A stretch of DNA of 64,000 nt from Hybos culiciformis (lineage: Eukaryota > Arthropoda > Insecta > Diptera > Hybotidae): positions 1 to 64,000 of the forward strand of contig CAXFZM010000364.1 in NCBI GenBank assembly GCA_964007475.1, read 5' to 3'. How positions within the stretch are numbered: position 1 is the first letter of the stretch; every line of letters begins with the position of its first letter. The position numbers and the translations under genes are program-made. Under the pieces are notes generated by a model. It was not told the origin of the DNA. It ran no database searches and saw nothing but the letters and a program-made list of their open reading frames with translations. Shown piece after piece: positions 43,714 through 53,491 of the stretch.

Positions 43714-44006
43714 AATCTTAATTTGAATTGATTGAAAATGAAAATTACTTATATATACGCAAAAGAAATACGTTCCTGTCGGGTGTCCGATGACAGCTCT
43801 TTTATTTTTATTTTTTTATACTTATGTAAGTATAGCTGGAATTCCTTCATTCAGACCTCGACCATTATATTCTTGATTTGTTTTTTTGTCTTCGTCGACG
43901 GATTGCAGATTCCGGCTTCTAGCTAGCTATAGTAGGGGCGCTGCCTTTACAAAATCCTTAATTTGAAATTCCTAAACGGATAATCTTTAAGAACCAAAAT
44001 CATTAT

Positions 44007-44301
44007 TTTTCGAAAATTGTAAAAACGAAAAAAAAAATATTCGAAGTATTCTGACACAGTTTTTAGTTATAAATTTCAACATAAAATAAAAAAACTCAAC
44101 TATATTTCATTATATTATATACCTATTGTTCAGAAACATCATTAAGATAGGGAAGAAAAACAAAAACATTGAACAATAATAATTATGATGATAAAGCATT
44201 ACACTTTATCAACCCAATTATTTATGTGTAATTTAATATGCCTGTAAATATTTATATGTTATGTTAAGAATGAATTGTATATGTTAAGAATGAATATATA
44301 C
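44007..44301. other. AT-rich spacer left of hAT remnant
   Basis: No gene seen. From 44061 it belongs to the 2843-bp duplicated unit and recurs at 46904. Confidence 0.5.
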
Positions 44302-44652
44302 TAGGGTTTCCAAAACGGATATATCTGTATCCGATATCCGGTATCCGCGGTTATTTATACTCTTAACCGTATCCGATTTCCGTTAAAAATCTCACGGTTA
44401 GCAAGAATATCAAATAATAGTAGTTTAAAGCAAGAATTTAACATTTTCAAAAAAACTCTTAAAAGAACAGAAAATCTGGAATTGCTTTATATGGCACTGA
44501 AAACAGCGAAGCCGACTTCAACAGACTCAGAGAGAACTTTTTTGGTTTCAGGAAATTTTTGTACCAGAATTAGATCTCGTCTTTCTTGTGCATCACTTAA
44601 TGCATTAGTGTTCCTGAAATACTATTATTTAAATGTATTTCACTATTTTCAG
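44302..44652 (+). pseudogene. hAT remnant: left TIR plus transposase C-terminus
   Basis: It begins TAGGGTTTCCAAAACGGATA with ATCCGATATCCGG subterminal repeats, the same family as the intact hAT at 53492. It then jumps to the C-terminal dimerisation segment (KPTSTDSERTF, RIRSRLSCASLNALVFLKYY). This is an internal-deletion derivative lacking its right end. It is inserted beside the env-like gene of the BEL element. Confidence 0.75.
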
Positions 44653-45917
44653 TATGAGGGGCTCAGAAAATCCACGAATTTGGGGTGGCCAGTTGTACGA
44701 ACATTATCGAATTTATTGCCATGACTCGAGGCTTGCAACTGACTGGAAGCTCCTTTGTGGGGTGGAATAGTTCTAATTCGCAGGAGTGTTTGGAATAAGC
44801 AATCTCCAACGCATTTTGATTGGAGTAAATATAGACCTTTGGGTTCAACTGGATGCATTGATGCAATTGTGATCTGTGAACTCGTATGAAATAATGCTGA
44901 TCTTTTCCGATTAAAAGTAATTCTGTATCCGGGATGAGGGAGAAAAGAGTTTGATTTATTTGTTATGGTAAAGTGGTAACCTGATAAATCGAAGAGGGTT
45001 TATGGGTGATAACTTGTATGTTTAACAAATAAATAAGTGTGTCGAAGGCCGTGTATATTTTGATGTCTATTATACGTAGAAGCAGATTGACGTTTTCAAT
45101 GATTATTGCAACGGGCCAATTTTGATTCGGGTCGAATTCTTTCTGAATCTCGATTAATTCGTGTTCTAAAACTTCAGGGAATATCACATATAAATGCCCG
45201 TGACGAGCCGCTTCTAAAATGTCAAACAAGTGCGTTTGAGTGAATTTGTATTACCCTGTTAACAAGAGAAATATTTCGAAATTTTGTTTTGAGTTGATCG
45301 AGCGCCTGTTCATTTCTTAGGCTATTTCGCAGATCGTGGGACATCTGATCGATCTCATTGAGACCAGTTTGAATTTCGGAAAGATATTGAAGTGAATTGT
45401 TGAATTCCGATACAATCTTTTCGAGAATGGAGGTCTGTGAGGCGACGAGATGTTTCGTGGATCGTTGCTGGTCTTGTAACTCAGCTAATGTCTCTTGGTA
45501 TCTCTGGGCGTTGTGTTCGTTTAATGTTCTGAATAATTGCTTAGAAATGGTCCCTACCGCATTAAAAAGTCCGCGTTTCGATCGAGATAAATAGGAAAAA
45601 CCCATGAATTCTTTTAACATTTGATCGTGCCGTTCGATATTTTGCATGGTTTGATTGGCCTGTGTTAAAAACCTATTACATGCGTCCCTCATATTGATTG
45701 TATCTTGAATTTTGAGACATAGCGCACCCATAACGTCGAATAAATTATTAATGTTGGTCCGGTGGGTTCGAATCTCACTTGAATTCGTTCGGACAAACAA
45801 TTTCCAATGTGTGCTTGACAAAAGCATCTCCTCGATCTGTTCGTAGTAGAAACCCCATTGCCCTTCTAGGTTCGTTACAGTCATTGATGATGCTGATGCG
45901 ATGGTCATGCACCCCAT
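44653..45917 (-). pseudogene. Env-like (baculovirus F-protein-like) gene of BEL/Pao element, copy C
   Basis: Main ORF 45917-45222 (231 aa), then a shifted frame 45229-44963, and further degenerate pieces to about 44663. It contains a basic cleavage-site-like RSKRG followed by a hydrophobic Gly/Ala-rich stretch, then long heptad-like helices. This layout is typical of insect F-type envelope proteins that mediate membrane fusion in errantivirus-like elements. A frameshift near 45225 and stops downstream disable it. Duplicate of 47496-48760; only one amino-acid difference noticed. Confidence 0.7.
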
Positions 45918-46300
45918 GTGACGCTAAAACAAAGAAAAATAAACTTGTCGTTCTTTAATTGCGTATACGAATTTTTTGGGGGAAAGCTAATGGTTTGCGA
46001 CGTTATCGAAAACCAGTCGAACCAGTCGGCCGTCGTGATTGCCGAAAGAACTAGAAGCAAGAAGGATTTTTTTTTTTTTTTTAATTTGCAAATTGCAATG
46101 TTTCCAATGTTTTGAGGAAATTGAAGACAGATATCAAGTTATATTAGTACAGTTGTAATATAAACTTGAAGGGATTATCCACATGATTCAAAATATGAAA
46201 CTACCCAAATTTTATTTATTTAAAACGAACTCAATGATTTATATTTATTTCTAAATTCTACAAAACAAGTATTGGAGAAGAAGAAGGTTATTGCGATGAA
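45918..46300. other. Spacer between env and pol remnants (also 48761-49143)
   Basis: AT-rich with a T run (46070-46082). No gene recognised; short plus-strand ORFs are unsupported. Confidence 0.45.
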
Positions 46301-46903
46301 GGTGTCGTGGCTTCTTTTTCCGATGGTAGGAGACACAATTTTGTAATAGGTCTTTTGATCTCTCCATCCGCGGTCTTTAAGGTTACTACTCGCAGCAGTC
46401 CATCGTTGCCGGATGAACCGCCGTGATTCTACCCAGCTTCCAGAATTGGGGTGCTGTTACTTCATTTTTCACGACCACTAGGTCCCCTATTTCGACGTTT
46501 TAGATAGATACTCCCCCTTCCATCTGGTCCAGAATTCATTTTTAAGCTGTTGTAATAATCCCTGTCTTTTTAAATCGTTTAGATTGTTAACCTCGTGAGA
46601 TGGCAAGGGTAGTGCAAATAGAGCCCCCCCACTCAAAAAATGACCTGGCGTTAATGGATTTAGTTCATTGGGATCGTCGGTTAAAGCTGTCAATGGCCGA
46701 GAGTTGAAACAAGCCTCTATTTTGCAAAGTCGCGTGCTGAGCTCTTCATATATGAACGTGGCTCTTTGAACGACCTTTCGTAAGTGAGTTTTGACGCTTT
46801 TCACTCCGGCTTCCCAGATTCCTCCAAAGTGTGGAGCTCTGGGTGGAATAAAGTGCGAGTCAAGACTGCGTGTTGCGAGAGACGCGGCTGCTTCCGTAGT
46901 AGC
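46301..46903 (-). pseudogene. 3' end of BEL/Pao pol, copy C fragment
   Basis: Duplicate of 49144-49746: the end of the integrase domain and the DUF5641-type tail (CKIEACFNSRPL, PLTPGHFLSGG). The upstream part was cut off by the duplication junction at 46903. Confidence 0.8.
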
Positions 46904-47144
46904 TTTTAGTTATAAATTTCAACATAAAATAAAAAAACTCAACTATATTTCATTATATTATATACCTATTGTTCAGAAACATCATTAAGATAGGGAAGAA
47001 AAACAAAAACATTGAACAATAATAATTATGATGATAAAGCATTACACTTTATCAACCCAATTATTTATGTGTAATTTAATATGCCTGTAAATATTTATAT
47101 GTTATGTTAAGAATGAATTGTATATGTTAAGAATGAATATATAC

Positions 47145-47495
47145 TAGGGTTTCCAAAACGGATATATCTGTATCCGATATCCGGTATCCGCGGTTATTTA
47201 TACTCTTAACCGTATCCGATTTCCGTTAAAAATCTCACGGTTAGCAAGAATATCAAATAATAGTAGTTTAAAGCAAGAATTTAACATTTTCAAAAAAACT
47301 CTTAAAAGAACAGAAAATCTGGAATTGCTTTATATGGCACTGAAAACAGCGAAGCCGACTTCAACAGACTCAGAGAGAACTTTTTTGGTTTCAGGAAATT
47401 TTTGTACCAGAATTAGATCTCGTCTTTCTTGTGCATCACTTAATGCATTAGTGTTCCTGAAATACTATTATTTAAATGTATTTCACTATTTTCAG
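47145..47495 (+). pseudogene. hAT remnant, duplicated copy
   Basis: Identical in layout to 44302-44652, duplicated as part of unit D. Confidence 0.75.
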
Positions 47496-48760
47496 TATGA
47501 GGGGCTCAGAAAATCCACGAATTTGGGGTGGCCAGTTGTACGAACATTATCGAATTTATTGCCATGACTCGAGGCTTGCAACTGACTGGAAGCTCCTTTG
47601 TGGGGTGGAATAGTTCTAATTCGCAGGAGTGTTTGGAATAAGCAATCTCCAACGCATTTTGATTGGAGTAAATATAGACCTTTGGGTTCAACTGGATGCA
47701 TTGATGCAATTGTGATCTGTGAACTCGTATGAAATAATGCTGATCTTTTCCGATTAAAAGTAATTCTGTATCCGGGATGAGGGAGAAAAGAGTTTGATTT
47801 ATTTGTTATGGTAAAGTGGTAACCTGATAAATCGAAGAGGGTTTATGGGTGATAACTTGTATGTTTAACAAATAAATAAGTGTGTCGAAGGCCGTGTATA
47901 TTTTGATGTCTATTATACGTAGAAGCAGATTGACGTTTTCAATGATTATTGCAACGGGCCAATTTTGATTCGGGTCGAATTCTTTCTGAATCTCGATTAA
48001 TTCGTGTTCTAAAACTTCAGGGAATATCACATATAAATGCCCGTGACGAGCCGCTTCTAAAATGTCAAACAAGTGCGTTTGAGTGAATTTGTATTACCCT
48101 GTTAACAAGAGAAATATTTCGAAATTTTGTTTTGAGTTGATCGAGCGCCTGTTCATTTCTTAGGCTATTTCGCAGATCGTGGGACATCTGATCGATCTCA
48201 TTGAGACCAGTTTGAATTTCGGAAAGATATTGAAGTGGATTGTTGAATTCCGATACAATCTTTTCGAGAATGGAGGTCTGTGAGGCGACGAGATGTTTCG
48301 TGGATCGTTGCTGGTCTTGTAACTCAGCTAATGTCTCTTGGTATCTCTGGGCGTTGTGTTCGTTTAATGTTCTGAATAATTGCTTAGAAATGGTCCCTAC
48401 CGCATTAAAAAGTCCGCGTTTCGATCGAGATAAATAGGAAAAACCCATGAATTCTTTTAACATTTGATCGTGCCGTTCGATATTTTGCATGGTTTGATTG
48501 GCCTGTGTTAAAAACCTATTACATGCGTCCCTCATATTGATTGTATCTTGAATTTTGAGACATAGCGCACCCATAACGTCGAATAAATTATTAATGTTGG
48601 TCCGGTGGGTTCGAATCTCACTTGAATTCGTTCGGACAAACAATTTCCAATGTGTGCTTGACAAAAGCATCTCCTCGATCTGTTCGTAGTAGAAACCCCA
48701 TTGCCCTTCTAGGTTCGTTACAGTCATTGATGATGCTGATGCGATGGTCATGCACCCCAT
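47496..48760 (-). pseudogene. Env-like (F-protein-like) gene of BEL/Pao element, copy D
   Basis: Main ORF 48760-48065 with the RSKRG site at about residue 113 and a following fusion-peptide-like segment. It shifts frame near 48068 into 48072-47806, and remnants reach 47506. It lies directly downstream of pol on the same strand, the normal place for env in retrovirus-like elements. The C-terminal membrane anchor is not visible because of decay and the hAT remnant. The break pattern is the same as copy C, so decay preceded the duplication. Confidence 0.7.
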
Positions 48761-49143
48761 GTGACGCTAAAACAAAGAAAAATAAACTTGTCGTTCTTTA
48801 ATTGCGTATACGAATTTTTTGGGGGAAAGCTAATGGTTTGCGACGTTATCGAAAACCAGTCGAACCAGTCGGCCGTCGTGATTGCCGAAAGAACTAGAAG
48901 CAAGAAGGATTTTTTTTTTTTTTTTAATTTGCAAATTGCAATGTTTCCAATGTTTTGAGGAAATTGAAGACAGATATCAAGTTATATTAGTACAGTTGTA
49001 ATATAAACTTGAAGGGATTATCCACATGATTCAAAATATGAAACTACCCAAATTTTATTTATTTAAAACGAACTCAATGATTTATATTTATTTCTAAATT
49101 CTACAAAACAAGTATTGGAGAAGAAGAAGGTTATTGCGATGAA

Positions 49144-51150
49144 GGTGTCGTGGCTTCTTTTTCCGATGGTAGGAGACACAATTTTGTAATAGGTCTTTTG
49201 ATCTCTCCATCCGCGGTCTTTAAGGTTACTACTCGCAGCAGTCCATCGTTGCCGGATGAACCGCCGTGATTCTACCCAGCTTCCAGAATTGGGGTGCTGT
49301 TACTTCATTTTTCACGACCACTAGGTCCCCTATTTCGACGTTTTAGATAGATACTCCCCCTTCCATCTGGTCCAGAATTCATTTTTAAGCTGTTGTAATA
49401 ATCCCTGTCTTTTTAAATCGTTTAGATTGTTAACCTCGTGAGATGGCAAGGGTAGTGCAAATAGAGCCCCCCCACTCAAAAAATGACCTGGCGTTAATGG
49501 ATTTAGTTCATTGGGATCGTCGGTTAAAGCTGTCAATGGCCGAGAGTTGAAACAAGCCTCTATTTTGCAAAGTCGCGTGCTGAGCTCTTCATATATGAAC
49601 GTGGCTCTTTGAACGACCTTTCGTAAGTGAGTTTTGACGCTTTTCACTCCGGCTTCCCAGATTCCTCCAAAGTGTGGAGCTCTGGGTGGAATAAAGTGCG
49701 AGTCAAGACTGCGTGTTGCGAGAGACGCGGCTGCTTCCGTAGTAGCTTGTTTGATATCCAAACGGTATTGTTTTTTAAGCTCGGAGCTTGCCCCTACAAA
49801 ATTGGTACCGTTGTCAGAATAGACATTGGGACAGAGCCCACGCCTTGCAATAAATCTCTCGAACGCGTCTAAAAATGTTTTAGTGGACAGATCCGAAACG
49901 GCTTCTAGATGGATTGCTTTAGTCGAAAAACATATGAAAAGAGCTATATAGCCTTTAGTAAGCCTGTATAATTTACAGGTTAAAGGACCGGCATAGTCTA
50001 TGCCGACGTTGGTAAATGGAATGGTTACCGATCCTCGTTCAATGAGCAGTGTTCCCATCATCTGATTCAGACATTGTTTCTTGTGTATAAGACACATTTT
50101 ACATTGGTGGATCATTTGTTTGATCAACATTTTTAATTTTGGAATCCAGTACCGTTTTCGAATTATTGTCATCATAAGTTGACTTCCCCCATGTAACGTG
50201 TTAATGTGAGTTTCTTGAATAAGGAGTCTTGTTAAATGCACCTTTGAAGATAGCCCGGAAAGTCTTTCATTCATCCGAATTACATTATTAGCGTCCACAA
50301 AGGGATTTAGAGTTAGAACCGAGCTTCGCGACGAAATTTCTTTTTTCGATAGGAGGGCGTTATATTCATCTAAATAGTGAGCGTGTTGACTGGCCTTTAT
50401 GAACTTTTCTAGGATAAATTGAAATGTTATCCAGGATTGGGGAGAATGGATGTCCTGACTATATTTTAAAGGAAATTTAAGGACAAGAAATCTTTGGCAA
50501 TATGCCAATATTCGCAGAGCCTTAGCCAGGGACGAGACTCTAAGAAGAATTTCAGTTAATGGATGCCTGTTGAGAACCGCCGTTAGGGTCTTCTTGGGTT
50601 TCCTTTCGAGATCGGTATCTTCGATTTCTTGTTCTGAATTGATCGACAAGGAATAGGACGGTAATTTGAGCCAGGCTGGCCCATACCACCACTGTTGGGA
50701 AGCCAACAGGTCAGTAGGCATGATACCCCTAGAGGCTATGTCTGCGGGATTGTCAGATGATATAATATGGGGCCATTGAACCTTTTCTGGACCGTTTGCA
50801 ATCTTCACTACCCGATTGGTTTTCCATCGAGTTGGAGATCCTCTTAGCCAGGCTAGTACGATTGTAGAATCACACCATGAGTAAAGTTTGGCTGCAGATA
50901 TGCCTAAAATTGATTTAATAGAATTTAATAAATTAGATATCAATACTGCTCCACACAGTTCAAGACGTGGAATAGTTAATTGCTTACTATCGTTGGGCGT
51001 TACTTTAGTTTTGGGCATTATCAAATTCACGTGGGTAAGCCCTTGAGCATGGGTTACTTTACGGTATAACACAGCCCCGTAGGCCTGTTCCGAAGCGTCG
51101 CAAAACCCGTAGACTTCAGTTTCGTTTGCAGGGTGATATTGTAAATACCT
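49144..51150 (-). pseudogene. BEL/Pao pol, C-terminal half (RNase H-like to integrase)
   Basis: Continuous open frame from 51150 to the stop at 49330 (580 aa from the internal Met at 51072). Features in order are GFCDASEQAYGAVLY (Peptidase_A17/RNase H-like region), LYSWCDSTIVLAWL, an H..H..C..C zinc region near 50100-50220 (MIHQCKMCLIHKK), integrase core IDYAGPL, YSDNGTNFVG and HFGGIWEAGVKSVK, then a DUF5641-like tail. Downstream of 49330 the tail continues in shifted frames to about 49144, so the end is broken. The 5' side is cut at 51150 by the gypsy LTR; earlier BEL domains resume at 61.8-64 kb with a part missing between. Confidence 0.85.
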
Positions 51151-51765
51151 TGTAAAGGAAAAAATGTTTTCTCATTTAAAGGAATGTTTTTATTTACTTT
51201 CTTCTTTATTGTTGATTATTTATTATCATGGATCATGGGTTGGACATCTATGTTGTCCAAGACATCTGAGGCCTATGAATACCCTAATCTATAATGACCA
51301 CAAGCATGTCATTATAGAGATCCTATTGTCTAGGCTGTAATCAGCCGGTTTGTCCTATTAGAGCGGGACGCGCTTTCGTTTTGGCTGTATTCAGCCGGTT
51401 ATCCGTATTATATTGCTCGGAAAGCTATCTTACCTGTATTGTATAGCTCAGGGAAGCCGTTTATAAAAAGATGAGATTTGGTATGAATCTGATTTTATTT
51501 TCTAATTTCAATCTTATTTATACAAAATCTTATGTACTAAATTTCTTATATTCTATATATAAATATTATATACAATTTAGTTTATATAATTAATTTTCTT
51601 ATGTAATATGAAATAGTTTACTATATCCTAATATGATTGGTTGCCCAATCAAATTAATTATAATTTACAGTAATTCTTATTTAAAATATAAATTTTTGGG
51701 GTTCAAAAAATAATTAAAATTTTTATAAATTTAGTTTGATTTTAACGTTAGTGATAACAATATCA
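51151..51765 (-). repeat. Gypsy 3' LTR (complete, 615 bp)
   Basis: On the coding strand it begins TGATATTG and ends CCTTTACA, giving TG...CA ends. It is preceded by a purine-rich tract. The part 51151-51487 matches the 5' LTR at 60244-60580 with one mismatch. A TATA-like TTTATAAACGG lies near 51465. Confidence 0.8.
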
Positions 51766-51786
51766 CTAAATCCTTTCCCTTTGGGA
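51766..51786 (-). promoter_or_regulatory. Polypurine tract of gypsy element
   Basis: Coding-strand sequence CCCAAAGGGAAAGGA directly upstream of the 3' LTR, the expected plus-strand primer position. Confidence 0.65.
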
Positions 51787-51850
51787 GAAAAAAAAATTTT
51801 ATAAATTTTTTGTAAAAAGGAAGAAAATTTTTTTTTTTTTATTTTAAATT

Positions 51851-53483
51851 CTATATCTTTTTTAAGTTATTATTATGAATTTTCTTTAATTTATTATTTA
51901 TTTCTATTATTGAATTTACTCCGTCTCTTTCGACGATTCTATAAGGTCCTTGAAAAGGATAATCTAATTTCTTTCTATTAAAATTTTTTATCATTATCAT
52001 ATCATTTACTTTCAAATTTGCAGGATTAATATTAAGATTGTATTTTTCATTTCTAGCTATTTTATATTTAATTAGTTCTTCTCTAGCTGTTTTTAGTGCA
52101 CAGGATAATTTTAAATTTAATTCGTTTAAATAGTTATCATAGTTTATGAAATTTAGTGGTTCATTATTTTTAAGTGTAATATTTGTCGGTAATTCAGGTG
52201 TGTTTCCAAAAATTAATTCAAATGGCGCATAATGAGTGTCTGAATGAGGTGTAGTATTATAGGAAAATAAGAAAAATGGGATTAATTCAACCCAATTGTT
52301 GCTATGATTGCATGTTAAAAAATATTCGTTTAGTACTCTGTGATTTCTTTCTACTGAACCTAATGTTTGATGGTGATAAGGTGTTGATTTTTGGTGATTA
52401 ATATTAAAAGTTTTACAAATGTTCATAAATAATTCGTTTACAAATTCTGTACCTAAATCAGTTTTGATATTTTTTATATTTCCATATCTTAATATGATAT
52501 TTTCTGTTAAAATTTTTGCTATCGTAATAGCATCTTTAGTTTCTATAGGAAATGCTTCTATGTATTTAGTTAATTCGCATTGAACTGTGAGTATATATCT
52601 ATAATTATTACAAATTTTTAAAGGGCCTACTGTATCGACTTGTATGGTTTCGAAAGGTCTATTTGGAGTGTCAGTAATTTGTAATGGTTCTTTAATGTTT
52701 CTAACTTGTTTTGATTTAATACATTCGTTGCAATTTTTCACGTAACTTTTAATCATTTTATGCATGTTTTTCCATATGTATTTTTGTCTAAGTTTTATTA
52801 TCATTTTCCTAACACCGATGTGTCCACTTATATTGTTACTATGATTGTCTTTTATTAATTGTTTTATTAAATTTTGATCTGTTATTTCGATAGGAGCTTT
52901 GAATAAAATTATTTTTAATTTATTTTTCGAATTATCTTTTTCCTGTAGTTGATTAAATATGTTTTTAAATTCTTGAATGTTAATGTGGTTAAATAAGGTA
53001 TCATTATTATTTATCGCGACTGTGAAAATTTTATTTTGAGCTAATAAGAGTTTCATTTTATTTAAAATTGATTTTATATTAATTCTCTTTTTATTAAAAT
53101 ATATTTTATAATTATTATTGAATGTTATTTCTGTTGTACCAGTTGAAATTTCTATGAAGTTTACTTTCGGAATTCTTTTTATATCGTTAATTGAGATACT
53201 GTGCCAAATGTGTAGATTTTTATTTATAGGGTTTTTAGCTTGTTCTAGTGACCTAGTTACTTGTCTGGTTATCAGGTTAATATCTTTTTCTGGCGTTATT
53301 GGGATCATAGATTTTAAAATGTTGGAGTTTAAATGTATTCTTGATAAAGCGTCTGCGTTTGTATTCATTTTTCCTTGTTTGTATACTATATCAAAATCGT
53401 AATCACTGAGATCTAGTCTAATACGCGTCATTTTAGATGAAGGGTTTTTGTGCGTAAATAATCCTACTAAAGGTATGTGATCT
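51851..53483 (-). pseudogene. Gypsy pol, 3' part (RNase H end and integrase), separated by hAT
   Basis: Open from the hAT insertion boundary to the stop at 51851. It contains the end of RNase H (LSDYDFDIVYKQGKMN, near 53410). The integrase zinc domain follows (HIGVRKMIIKLRQKY and CNECIKSK), then the catalytic core with QVDTVGPL, KTDLGTEFVN and SVERNHRVLNEY, and a basic C-terminus. All three acidic residues are present. Subtracting the 2654-bp hAT and one 8-bp duplication puts this frame in register with 56146-58043, so the hAT is the only interruption of a ~1,176-aa pol. Gypsy integrases insert the cDNA into the genome. Confidence 0.85.
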
Positions 53484-53491
53484 GTTACGAC
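53484..53491 (+). repeat. hAT target-site duplication (left)
   Basis: GTTACGAC, exactly repeated at 56146-56153. Confidence 0.95.

Larger units (their letters stand above)
39161..44006 (+). repeat. Segmental duplication, unit B (with ~0.7-kb extra block)
   Basis: Direct copy of unit A. It includes six 154-bp foldback units (39161-40050), the foldback end (to 40196), the hairpin end of the Helentron-like repeat (to 40453), AT-rich DNA and the satellite. The extra length is a block of 154-bp units inserted in the satellite at 42435-43097. Confidence 0.9.
44061..46903 (+). repeat. Segmental duplication, unit C (2843 bp)
   Basis: Direct, almost identical copy of 46904-49746. The junction lies at GTAGC|TTTTAGTTATAAATTTC near 46903. 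The only difference I noticed is A at 45394 versus G at 48237. It contains a hAT remnant, the env-like gene and the end of BEL pol. Confidence 0.9.
46904..49746 (+). repeat. Segmental duplication, unit D (2843 bp)
   Basis: Second copy of unit C. Here the BEL pol reading frame continues uninterrupted past 49746, so D is contiguous with the parent element and C carries the truncated junction. Confidence 0.9.

Noticed and set aside
44649..44866. Two overlapping minus-strand ORFs as separate genes
   Set aside because: They appear to be degenerate continuation of the env-like gene in shifted frames.
47496..48760. Integrated baculovirus fragment, based on the F-like protein
   Set aside because: No other baculovirus gene is present; the reading frame follows a BEL/Pao pol on the same strand, so an element env is the simpler explanation.
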